Source of the DNA: Tubulanus polymorphus
Taxonomy: Eukaryota > Nemertea > Palaeonemertea > Tubulaniformes > Tubulanidae
DNA: 64,000 nucleotides
Direction of reading: 5' to 3'
Assembly (NCBI RefSeq): GCF_964204645.1
Contig: NC_134027.1
Location: 5,754,485-5,818,484 of the forward strand
Shown here: positions 53,973 to 64,000 of the stretch, piece by piece
How positions within the stretch are numbered: the stretch's first letter is position 1
Layout: each line of letters starts with the position of its first letter
Notes under the pieces: model-generated
Databases searched by the model: none
Told to the model about the DNA's origin: nothing
The model's input: the letters and a program-made list of their open reading frames with translations, nothing else
Translations under genes and position numbers: made by a program

Positions 53973-56542
53973 TCGGAAACTTTCATGACACGCGCGAATT
54001 CCTCACTGTCTGTGATATTAATGATTAGTGTTCAGATCATAACTGTGGATGTCGACTCCCTGGAGATGACTTAGGAGTTTGATGAGACACTTCCATGGCG
54101 GAAATCCATCCCATCTCATTTCCGCTTTGAGATGAAGTGAAATAAACAACATCGTATCATCGACTAAAACTCAGGTTATAACCAGTTGCCTGCAAGATGC
54201 ATAAATCAGTATTTTTGTGAGATCACTTTGTTAGTACAAGAGTTTCGCTAGTGAATATTTCAAATGCAACTATGATGAATACATCACTGGAAACTCTAGA
54301 TAAATCAATGATCATTGAATGAATTGAATTCGTTTCATGAAAAAAATCAAATTTGTATATGTTTTGTTCATGAATGCACTACAACAGATTATGGAGAGAA
54401 AGGCTAGTCATAACTTTGAAAATGTTTTAAAAGCTATGGTCTTTGTACCTTTGAAATGTACCGGTAATTGCTGGAGTTTTGAGTGTTGTCATTTTATTAG
54501 TCGTATAACTTAGAATGCAAAGTTCCTTACCTTGGTAAATGTATCCCTAGAGAACCTATCTAATGAAAATTAACTCAGTGAAGGGCCTCTTGGTTTTCGT
54601 ATATAACCATTTCATTTGTTTTAACAAATTCTAATGATTTATGCATACATGTATAATGGTCAGTTACCTGGTATCTCTTTCGAATAAGTTACATTAGTTA
54701 TAATTTTCCATGGTACCCACATTGAAAAGCTAAATCAACGAAAAGATATCTGAATACTTAACAGAGTTTGTCGCATGGCAAATAACCACAAGGGTTTTTA
54801 ATGCTTTGGGTTGCTTATGAGAAGTACATTTTGTATATCATGGATGTAAAGAAGATGATTCATCTGCCTGCCTGTTGCAGTGGTTTTAGTTAGTTTTAAA
54901 CAATCAGTATTTGCTTTTTCCAGTTCATGTAGCGTGTACCGGCTTAAATACATGTGTGGTATCGTCATTCTATCATGAGCTTGAATCTCGCCAGTTATTT
55001 TATTCATACGCTCCTTCCTCATTATTTAAACATTTCTAACTTGAGTACTTTACATACAGTGCAGCATGTGGTGTATTTTGCTGTTTTTTTATACACTCTC
55101 GCCACGCCATTTTCATTTCTGTTTTGTATCCAATTTTATGCAATGCTTGTATATTCATCATGGAAATTCTTTATTTGGTCATATTGCTGTCGGCTCTAAA
55201 TTGAAATTGGTTTTGTAGAATGTAAGTCCTAATGAAAATGCTTATCTATACAAGCGAGGGTGAATTTATATGTTTGTATATATTCAATGTATTGTTATAC
55301 TACACTTAAGTGCTGATAATATATATATAAATGAGGTATATGAAATATACCATTCTTTCTATTTTTATCATGAATAGGAACAAATAAAATATTTTACCTT
55401 TTCTCACTAATAGTTCTTTTTCGCTGATGTACTTTTCCATTTATTTTGTCTGTCAGGTGATTTCATAAGAATCGATATGAAAAATGGGCAGAATTAGCTT
55501 TCAGTTGATATTTTTGACTGCTGTGGGTCTTGCTATTTGGCCCGCACCATTTACGCTAAAGAATCTTAGGTTTGACATAACATGGATGTATAGATTAGAT
55601 TCTATTTAGTTTATTTGTATCTAGTCTATGCGTCCATTGTTAGAATTAAGCGAACTAGCGGTTCGTTCCAGGATTTCCATTAAAAAAAATGTCCCATGAT
55701 CAAGCAACCGATTTTCTGAGACGACAAGTGTTTGCTTCAGTTCTAGAGCTTCAATGCCCGCTTATTGGCTATAGCCATTAAAACCAGGAACTATGAAATG
55801 AACTAAGCTTAGTTAATTTTTAAATCATTTATAGTCTTTATTGCCGCCAGTAATACACAGATCTACACAAATCTACACAATCTATGAACACAACTTTAAA
55901 ATTGAATGTTATCTTAATGATTACATTAGCCTGTCATCAATTGAAGTAAATAAATCTCTGCCAACTAGCAATACCTCATTCAAAACGTCACAATATTCAA
56001 TAACAACATTAACAATCTATATTTAGCTCAAATATAAACGTATCTAGTCTAAAAGATTTCACATAAAATAAGCGAATATTTTATTCACTGAATGAATCAT
56101 ACATAAATAACACATGGGTATGTAGTAAATTATCACAGTAATGAATTACCGGTAGAAGTTTTTCAAATGTTGTCCAACAGAAATTGGATTCTTTTACTAT
56201 CGAACAAAGTAGACCAGATTCTCTCGATTACATCACTTGAGTGGCGAGAAAAAGAACATGCTATATTTCAACCAGTAGTCGAGGCAAGTTTAGAAAAAAA
56301 GAGCGAGCAACTTTTTCGTTCACAAAAGGCTTGTGCTCGTTGTCGACTCCTCAACGGAAAATTTTGTGTGAGTGTGTGTGTGAACCTAGCATTTAGTAAT
56401 CACAAATGTATTCATGTCTTGCAAAATGGGGAAGGCATAAAAAATGCAATTGAGTTTCACTAGAATTATAACTCAGAATATTTCATATGGCACCTACCAT
56501 TTTCAATTAAAACTAAACCCTAATGAAGCAAACAACATTCAA
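53973..56542. other. Gap between the convergent PPSY gene and NitFhit
   Basis: The left part is the probable 3' UTR of the PPSY gene, with AATAAA at 54141-54146 and 55383-55388. The right part is the 3' flank of NitFhit on the minus strand. No coding exon is supported; frames at 54954-55199 and 56167-56463 lack motifs. Confidence 0.45.
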
Positions 56543-59221
56543 TCATGATAACATTGATTTTGATTGTGAAATCTTGGCAAAATATGGCCTAAGGGAATGT
56601 GATTCAGCAGCCATTTCTTCCTCAGTTCTAGTGCCACTCTTCATATCCTTATCGTGACTTTCCAACTGAAATGATATGAGCAGAAAAAAATTCTCTCTCT
56701 GCAAACCTGAGAAATAAAGAAAAATGAAGTCTTTGCAGCCTACTTACTGTTGTATAGAGATCATCATTGTTTTCAAAGTCACCGGGTTTACGTGGAAGAA
56801 TATGAATATGAAGATGCTGAAAATGACATTACCATGAAAAGTAAAGAAGAAATTTCAAATATCTACTGTGGAATTAGCAATTATTACAGAACCAGTACAT
56901 TGAAAAAATGCTTACGTTTACACTTTGTCCAGCATCTGGTCCGTCTTGAATAACAAGCGAACATGAAGATGTGTTATATATTTGTTCTATAACACGCTGA
57001 ACTTTCTGTGCAACAGTGAACAAATCTGATATCTCATTAGCAATGAGCTCAGTAAACTTTGTAGCACGTCTTAAAGGCGCTATTAGCACATCTTTTCACT
57101 AAGTTAAGAATCTTTTCACTAATAAGTTTTCACTAATAACAACATACACCATTAGTTAACAAGTAAAGGATACGCCCTGGTACAACTGGTTTTATATTCA
57201 CAAATGCCATAGTCATGGACGTTCGAAAAAACAGTTGTGAAGATTTGATTTCATGATCACCAAATCTGTAGGTTTCCTTGCAATCTATTTCTCCTAAAAA
57301 TGTAAACGACCAAGTAACAGCTACTGACTTGTTATGTAAGTAATGATAAGCTCAGACATCGATAGCGCAGCATACGTACCAAATAATTCAACGTACATAT
57401 GACCATACAGATCGTGTCGGTGGTGAGTGTACAGTGGCATTTCTTGTCGAATACGATGTAGAAATGGTATATCAATCTCGGCCATACAAACTCCAACTCC
57501 AGTTGGCAGTTCAGCTATCACTTTGCCCCATGGATCAACTACCTAAAACATTTAATAGAATGTTTCATTACCCAGTATATACCATAATTGCCGATACATG
57601 TACGGAGTAATAGAAACAAATCCATGAAATAGTTACCATGGAGTGCCCATAAGAAGACCTTTTACTATTATGCTTCCCAACCTGCGCTGCTGCAATCACG
57701 TAGCACTGATTTTCTATTGCACGATTTCGTAATAAAACCTGAAAATACAAAATATCATTGATGAATGATGAATGGACAGCGTGATAAATGATTTCATCTG
57801 AAACAATGCTTACCTCCCAGTGAGCATTTCCAGTAGGTACTGTAAATGCGGATGGATAAGTCAATATTTCTGCACCTTGTTGTCTTAAAGCTAAACTTAG
57901 TTCAGGGAATCGCACATCATAACACTGAATTAGTTTTTAGTCAAGGATATTTCATAAAACAAGTTAATTAGTCTATAATAGTCTAAACAGGAATTCAGAA
58001 TAGAACATAAAGACAGTTAACTAAGCACATATTGACACTCATTTAGGATATCTACAGGTACCCGCTACTCATTTTGCTACTGGTATTAGTCAAACAAAGT
58101 CATCATATTTATATACAATGAAAACTTCAGTGAGTTGGACTGTATTTGCTTTCATCCAACCAATGTAAAAACGTATTTCAAATAGGCCTATCTGAATTCA
58201 TCGGATTTTATTTGAGCAGAGTCGACTATTCTGGTGCAAATAAGTTTTCTAGAATTCACCTCTGCGCAATTTCTCCAACCCAGGTCCTCTCATTCATAGT
58301 TAGTTGGATCATGTATAAAGGATACAATTGCCATACCTATTCGACCGCATACTGTATCAATTATTGGGCCAATTTGTGAACCAGGAATGACTAGTTCACG
58401 TTCAGAATATTTCACTTTTCCCGGTATATCGACGTGAAACAAATGCGTTTTACAATAACGACCTTGAAGGTGTCCATGTTTGTCAATTATCAGGTGAGCA
58501 TTCCACACGCGATTTTTGTGTGACTCAGGACCCTGAATAATAAAGGAATGAATTCCAACAAACGTTTTAGACCGATGTATAATGAGGAATGCCGTAAGAA
58601 ATGAATACTGACAGTTTCATGAAATCCACCGAGAGACAACCAGATCCCAAGACCGCTCGCTAGATTCTTGTACTTAGTAATCAAAGGCCCGTTCAATGGC
58701 TCGCTGAGCGTCAATGATTGGGCTTTACTTTCACCGATGTAGTCGAAACATTCCGGCAGAAATACCATCTGAAAAATGATCAACATGCATCAGATATATC
58801 TTCTAAAGCTTTTACTACATTACCTATATTCACGTGAAATGTTAAACCGGCTACAAGAGGCTGTTCAAATCAGATCTTTTTGGATAAGGATTAATTTTCC
58901 GAAATTAAAAGCGATATCTGTATAAGAACGACTCAGATATACGCAGGGTTAAAATATCTTTCAAATATCTGAATTGATTGGATTAAATTTGAGTGTGGAG
59001 TGTACTGTTAAGGTTAAAGCAAGTTTTCTAGAAATCACCTCTGCTCCTTTTCTGTGAGCCTCTTTGATCAATTTCTCGCATTGCTCAAAGTTTTCCTCTT
59101 TTTTGGACGTACACGTCATTTGAACTAAACCGATTCTTTTCGTAGACATACTTCTGAATGTATTGGATCTCAGCAAACAATTATTAACCCGTGATAGAAT
59201 TGTTTTCATCAGAAAGACCAT
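56543..59221 (-). CDS. NitFhit: NitFhit: nitrilase-like amidase fused to Fhit hydrolase
   Basis: Ten exons give 469 aa: 59221-59039, 58768-58613, 58532-58326, 57924-57814, 57738-57637, 57542-57380, 57293-57174, 57091-56916, 56816-56748, 56665-56543. The N-terminal half is a Nit1-type carbon-nitrogen hydrolase (Nit1 clears deaminated glutathione). Its Glu-Lys-Cys triad is visible as Glu67 (FLPEC), Lys141 (YCKTH) and Cys183 (CYDVRFPE), with GHSMVVDPWG later. From about residue 308 comes Fhit, a diadenosine polyphosphate hydrolase: [29 protein letters not shown], then the histidine triad HLHIHIL (His407, 409, 411) and LPRKPGDF. Both catalytic sets are intact. The exon-7 donor was set to GGGC/GTATCC because it restores PVVPGHVL. 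A basic, acid-free leader of 24 residues precedes MSTKRIG and may be a mitochondrial targeting signal with a second internal start. Confidence 0.95.
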
Positions 59222-59836
59222 AACGCTTAAAAGATAATCTTAATTTCTACTTATATATACATCAGAAGAACAGAAAAGAAAACATGGACATGTCAATACC
59301 GAGTGTTAGGTTTGAGTGTCTGACATGAGTGAGTGGCTAGTCTACTAGGGTAGGCCTAATATAAAACTGGTCGACAATTTCATATGAGCTTGGTCGGGAA
59401 CAAAACACACAGTTCACCATGAAGGCAAAAAGTCAAAACAGTCACGGTCTACCATCTTACTTGGAAGTGAGAGAGGGAATTGAAAGGCCAAAAGAGTAAG
59501 AGAATAATTTGACAACAATCGTACTCAACGACCTTGAGAATTAAGTTGTTGAGAACTTGAGTCCTGGCAATCAGGTTCGAATCCTGGGAAATCAAATGTT
59601 GAATTGCTTGTCCAAGTAAGTTTTCATTAAGATATTTTTGCAATTCTAATACCAAAATTATAAAAAGAGTTTATGATACCTGTGTCCAACATACTCACTC
59701 TTGCTGATATTGGATCCGGAAAGTAATCCGCGTCCGTGTTTTCACCGTTGCATATACGATGAATTTCTCCACAATTTGTGCTAAATCACATTTTTCTTTT
59801 GTTACTGCCTCACGATTCCTGTCGCTGACGAGAATA
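59222..59836. promoter_or_regulatory. Bidirectional region of NitFhit and BOLA2
   Basis: Only 615 bp separate the start codons of two divergent genes, so their promoters and 5' UTRs must share this stretch. A box-B-like GGTTCGAATCC at about 59573 has no paired box A. I see no TATA box at a useful distance. Confidence 0.5.
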
Positions 59837-60360
59837 ATGGGGGTCTCCAAACAACAGATAGTCGATAAGCTCACACAAGAACTGGAACCGGTACATTTAG
59901 TAAGTTTTGGGGTATCAGAATCCAACAATGAACTTCTCTTCAATTCAAATTCAATTCAACAATTTGTTGGAGGGATTATACAATACTCCTGTTTTTAGCA
60001 CAGGTTTTGATGCCGTAATAAAAGTGTAGTGCTTAGATGAAGAAATTTCACTATAACCATCTCTTTCAGGAAGTGGAAGATATCAGCGATGGCTGTGGTG
60101 CTAGTTTCTCAGTGCTGGTGGTTTCCGAAAAATTCAAAGATCAGAAACTACTTCTACGACAAAGGTAGGATACGATTAAAATCTGGGCTAAACTGATCCA
60201 GAGATTAAGCGGGTTAACTTGATATCCGTTGAACAGTTGAGGTTTTTTATTTTTTAGGATGGTGAATAAAATTCTTGCTGAAGAAATGAAGGAATTACAC
60301 GCTTTACCTCAAAGGACTCTTACCCCTGAACAATGGACACAAATGTCCAAAACTCAGTGA
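59837..60360 (+). CDS. BOLA2: BolA-like protein 2
   Basis: Three exons, 59837-59899, 60070-60164 and 60258-60360, give 86 aa, the same length I recall for human BOLA2. BOLA2 binds monothiol glutaredoxin (GLRX3) through a bridging 2Fe-2S cluster and takes part in cytosolic iron-sulphur delivery. The sequence shows the family pattern: IVDKLTQELEPVHLEVED, a cysteine in DGCGASFSVLVVS, FKDQKLLLRQRMVNKILAEE, and the invariant histidine in MKELHALPQRTLTPEQW. An ATG just upstream is not available in frame within the exon. AATAAA follows at 60449. Confidence 0.95.
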
Positions 60361-60448
60361 AAAAATAATAGCTTTTAGTAGATAATTCAAAAGCAATTAG
60401 ATTTGACAAAAACCACTTGTGATAAAGTTTACAAATGTAGAATGTGTA

Positions 60449-60454
60449 AATAAA
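60449..60454 (+). terminator. BOLA2 poly(A) signal
   Basis: AATAAA 89 nt after the stop codon. Confidence 0.7.
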
Positions 60455-61055
60455 TTAAATTTCAAATTAGTCAAACTGTTTTATTGTGAACTTGCAAGTC
60501 ATCCTATCAATCAACAAAATATCTTTTAAACAACACCATGAAGGCTTAAGATTTAAAAATGCATTTTATTTACCAAAAGGAAAGCATAATACATACCATA
60601 AAATTGATCAACATGCAGTTTAGTCAGTGTGGGGTTGGCTGACAAAATTGAAAGACCATTGGTAATTAACAGAAAATTTGTTAATGAGAGCAAATCAATG
60701 TCACGTTCAAAGCAAAGCAGTTCAATTTAGTAATAAATGGAAGAAATATACAGCACACTTTCTGCATGTATTTATAGTATAGTATAGTGTCAGTGGAACT
60801 TCGTTTTAACAAACTTGCATACAACGATTCTTCGGATGTTACAAATATAAAATTGTGTTCTAAGTAAGGGGTTATTTTCATACTGGATATAAAAAACAGA
60901 TTTTCTGGTCCTGTGAAGTTTGTTGTAACAAGGTTCACTGTTTAAGTAGTTCACGAGTGCATGAGAAAATGGCCCATTCGAATTCCCCAGTGCTTAAAGA
61001 TAATCTGATCTGATCATTGGTGGAATTGTTTGAAAATCTAGAATCCTCCGATCGA
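60455..61055. other. Gap between convergent BOLA2 and SLC7A6OS
   Basis: Six hundred bases of AT-rich DNA serving as 3' flank for both genes. An 85-codon minus-strand frame at 60681-60938 shows no recognisable feature. Confidence 0.5.
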
Positions 61056-62802
61056 TCATGATCCAGCTTCATGCGAATACAAATAGTCCTCATCATCTGA
61101 ACTTTCTACTCCTTCACCATAAAGTTCTTTTATAACATCCTTTTTATATTCGTCATAATTCCGTTGTGGAGTCCAAATATCATTCTCTTCATCACTAGAT
61201 AAATTCTCTTCCACTGAAAAATTTTTGTACAAAAGAATCTCATTAAAATGAACTAGAAAGTTCAGGGACACCATGTCAAATGCTCGACAATCTGACTTCG
61301 CCTCCTGGTGAATGTAAACTAACCCTAGTTATCAATGACCTTGATAACTGGATTCCGTCTCATGGACTGACACGGATGAAAAGTGAACGTTTTAGGCTGG
61401 TTTAAAAATGAAATCATAATAGACTTTCAATACTAAAAAATCGCGGCATTCATCTCACCTGCTAATGAACATTTCTTCATTCGAGATCGCAAGTTTTCTT
61501 CATCGAAACCAGAATAATCACCTGCTGCAAAAAGTGATGAAAAATGTGCTGATATTTATGAAATTTCAAAGGCGAAATAAGATGCATTTTTCGATATAAT
61601 TTACCATATTCATCACAATCTTCGTTCTCATAAAATCGCGGGTCCTCGTCGGGATAATCATTCCTCCAGTTATCTTCATCATTGCTATCATCTTCATCGT
61701 CGTAGACGTTTAAATCACCGTCGTCGCGGTAACCGTTAAACATATAGTCCTCGTTGTAAGCCTCGATGGTCATCACGTCCTCGAGGAGTCGGAAATCAAA
61801 CTGACGTTGATTCAAATAATACACGTCGTAAACGTAATCAGTTTGATTTTCTGCCGTTTCGATCGTCGCAGTTGATTCCCGCACCATCGGAACCGAGTTA
61901 CACGTAACTGTTTCATTACCACTAATAGCCTTAAATGATATTATTGTCAATCTGTTACTTCTTCTGAGGAGTGGGTCCAAACCCATACCTGCCACAAACT
62001 AGATCGCTTTTATCTGTTGTTACAGGCAGATCATCAACTTATTAACTTTCAGATTATCGAGTTTGATAACTTTATTTACATCAACGAGGAAAAGTGAAAG
62101 TATTATTCCATACCTCAGTTTCTAAATCATAAAGAGAATATGTCGCATCCTGGTAAACGTCGCCTTTCACCGCCGAATTATCACTGCTTTCTTTGTCCAA
62201 ACTTTCCAAGTTCAACGCCCGATTGCGGAGGGACACTTTTAATCTGTTGGCTTTTGAGCTTTGTCGCTTAGTATCGCGTACATTGCTAGTAATGTCAGTG
62301 CCATGACCTTTGTATTCCTTTTCAAGTTTTGCTTTACGAATTGCATCACGTACGGTTTTTGAGACTGACTGAGACTGTAAAGACAAAGTAAAGGAAAAGT
62401 ACACATTACATGCCATTCCTAACTTTATCACAACTACAGGGACTTGACACAATTGGTAATGTATTGGGCCCAGTGGTACCATACATGTTAAGTACGGTGA
62501 GGGCTGAGTGAGTCAGTGACAGGAGAGTGATTTAGTCTAATACTTAGCCGTTGTAGGGAACCCGTAACTTAACAACGACACTGTATGGTAAGTATTCAGG
62601 ACTAGTGATTGAACATTTCAATCGATTTACTCACCTTATCTACAAGAGTACCAGCAAATTTCAACGCAGTTGTTACTTCTACGCTCTCTGTGTTACTTTC
62701 TACTTCATCAGAATCATTTTTTCTCTGCCTTTTACAACACAAAACGAGTTTTTCCGCAGGTTCTTCGTTAATTTTTCGTTTAATTCTTACCACAGCCGCC
62801 AT
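61056..62802 (-). CDS. SLC7A6OS: RNA polymerase II nuclear import factor Iwr1 (SLC7A6OS)
   Basis: Five exons, 62802-62635, 62374-62114, 61929-61605, 61524-61459 and 61213-61056, give 325 aa. Yeast Iwr1 binds assembled RNA polymerase II and carries it into the nucleus; SLC7A6OS is the animal orthologue, named only for lying opposite SLC7A6 in mammals. Family marks: an N-terminal VVRIKRKINEEPAEKLVL..CKR with basic nuclear signal, a central Iwr1 motif DYVYDVYYL (174-182), then a strongly acidic stretch YDDEDDSNDEDNWRNDYPDE, and a final acidic tail. Exon 4 begins at GCAGCAG, two acceptors three bases apart, so forms with and without one extra Gly/Ala-type codon (325 or 324 aa) are possible. Intron 4 contains a decayed repeat. 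The start MAAVV fits the family better than a longer upstream frame. Confidence 0.92.
61257..61395. repeat. Decayed relative of the SUPT16H-intron element
   Basis: Shares GGGACACCATG, AAATGCTC.ACAATCT, CCTGGTGA, ATCAATGACCTTGA, CTGGATTCCGTCT and GATGAAAAGTGAACG with the element at 13753-15000, in the same order but with the interior deleted. It lies in SLC7A6OS intron 4. Confidence 0.75.
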
Positions 62803-63339
62803 TATAGTGTATGGTGTAATACAATACCGACTGTTGGGATATGAAAAAGGAATGCTCCATTGAAGGTGCGCCACCGCCGGTGCCCGTTCTTCTCAGCGGC
62901 CCATGTCACCATAAATGTGTATTTTCAATTAACCCCCCCCCCCAAAAAAAAAGCGAAGAATACATTCTTAATTCAGTAATTCAGAGTTTTTTTTTTCATT
63001 TGCTGCATTCCGGTCTTAGTGATAGCATTCTATCTTAATAGTTAGTCTTGAATATATTAATTCGTCAATAAATGTTAGAAATAAGGTGAACTCGTGTCTC
63101 ATTCGGGGGATATTGATACGATTTCGGGAATTCGATAAGCAAGATGCTTTATCTATTTTTTTCAAATGTTCGATAACGCAAAATCTCGGTCAAAATGTAT
63201 GACTAATTTCATCGTGATTGATAAGAGGTCTGATTTTGTTTATATAGGCCTCTAGTTTCAAAGTTCGAAGTATTGACTAGTTGTACTGAAAATTGGAAAT
63301 TCATTACAAACAATTTCTTAGCACTGACAGATCGTCGCA
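62803..63339. promoter_or_regulatory. Head-to-head region of SLC7A6OS and the Cys-rich gene
   Basis: Start codons are 537 bp apart on opposite strands. A homopolymer block of 11 C followed by 9 A lies at 62933-62952 and a T run at about 62988-62997. The TATATAGG at about 63240-63247 lies 93 bp before the ATG and could be a TATA element of the Cys-rich gene. Confidence 0.4.
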
Positions 63340-63927
63340 ATGACCGGGAATATTATTTTGCTGTTTTTTTGCAGTACCATCGCTGGATCTTTGGCTACCG
63401 CATATCCTGATAAAGGTGTAGTAGATACTTGCCACGTTACCATCCGATTCACAAACCCCACGCTGTGTACTGTACAGATCTAATAAATACGAAATTGCGC
63501 ATCGTTTTTTATTTCGGAATATGGTTATGCTTTTGTTTAACTACAAGGAATCTATAGGATTTCCATGTTTCGAACTCGGGTCATAAGTACCGCTTCATAA
63601 GTACCGCTAACCGAAAAAAAAATAGTCTAAAAAGCGATCTTATTTTATGTGTACAATTCTGCAGCCGGTTAAGTTTGTTAATGCGCATGACGATTTATGT
63701 CTAGATATTGTATTTTCCTTCAAATTTTTAAAACTTTTTAAAACTTTTCTTTGTAGTACATTTGGAGAACTTTTCAATCGATTTGGCAGAATTTATAAAT
63801 GCAGTCCACAATGTCGAAGCATTGAGTCGAAAGGATATACAAAATACAGGCTGCTCTTGCCCAACGGATACGAAGTGTGGATGTTGTGCAGATATCGTGT
63901 CAAAACTTCTCAGAATCAACAGCACAG
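63340..63927 (+). CDS. Secreted Cys-rich protein, 5' part (runs off the window)
   Basis: Two exons, 63340-63415 and 63757-63927, are seen; a donor GTAAAT at 63928 with phase 1 shows the gene continues beyond 64000. The first 20 or so residues are a clear signal peptide (MTGNIILLFFCSTIAGSLATA). The mature part has an acidic helical-looking stretch and then a compact cysteine cluster TGCSCPTDTKCGCCADIV. That CxC..CxCC pattern recalls small secreted domains of unknown function in invertebrates (DUF4773-like); I cannot confirm this without a profile search. Function unknown. An alternative reading of exon 2 in another frame lacks a start and a signal peptide. Confidence 0.6.
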
Positions 63928-64000
63928 GTAAATTTGATAAACCTTAAGACGTGTGAAACATATGAGTTTGATTGATGAAATTTATAACACTATCTGTCTG

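Noticed and set aside
57091-57380. Other donors for the NitFhit exon 7/8 junction (near 57160 and 57150)
   Set aside because: They leave a 58-69 nt intron and break the conserved PVVPGHVL text of Fhit; the GTATCC donor at 57173 restores it exactly.
59520-59605. Second tRNA-like T arm (GGTTCGAATCC)
   Set aside because: The T arm pairs well but no D arm, anticodon arm or acceptor partner could be built upstream.

Overview
The window is genomic DNA of an animal, not a prokaryote. It is AT-rich, and its genes are split into many short exons by GT..AG introns. The conserved proteins are bilaterian orthologues. A nitrilase-Fhit fusion gene is present, an arrangement described in protostomes such as flies and nematodes. 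Together with apple and C-type-lectin secreted proteins and small foldback repeats, this suggests a marine invertebrate, perhaps a lophotrochozoan. The phylum is inference. All gene models were assembled by hand from reading frames, splice signals, phase continuity and remembered family resemblance; no search was run.

Layout, left to right: EEF1AKMT2 lysine methyltransferase (+, 1048-2632); an unrecognised nuclear protein with a possible RFX-like fold and SUMO motifs (-, 4940-7231); SNRPB core Sm protein (+, 10729-11886); SUPT16H/FACT (-, 13255-21098, 25 coding exons); MTAP (+, 22095-23042); a secreted apple-like plus C-type-lectin-like protein (+, 24131-25238); SPATA5/AFG2A AAA ATPase (+, 26161-29777); an NDRG-family protein (-, 32873-50569, with a 4 kb and an 8.9 kb intron); a small membrane protein with two PPSY motifs (+, 53115-53972); a NitFhit fusion (-, 56543-59221); BOLA2 (+, 59837-60360); SLC7A6OS/Iwr1 (-, 61056-62802); and the 5' part of a secreted Cys-rich protein that runs off the window (+, from 63340).

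The genes are mostly housekeeping and do not form a pathway, although several serve gene expression: chromatin transcription (SUPT16H), RNA polymerase II import (Iwr1), splicing (SNRPB), ribosome maturation (AFG2A) and translation factor methylation (EEF1AKMT2). Strands often alternate. Head-to-head pairs with short gaps (SUPT16H/MTAP, NitFhit/BOLA2, Iwr1/Cys-rich) probably share promoter regions, while NDRG/SPATA5 and NitFhit/PPSY gene are tail-to-tail.

Repeats lie in introns and gaps: a 154-bp tandem array inside a larger dispersed element in the last SUPT16H intron, with a worn relative in an SLC7A6OS intron; an inverted-repeat element carrying a tRNA-like core in SUPT16H intron 2; two copies of a 140-bp foldback element (PPSY gene intron, NDRG intron); and several TA-type microsatellites. 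No CRISPR array, virus, toxin system, rRNA or convincing functional tRNA gene was seen.
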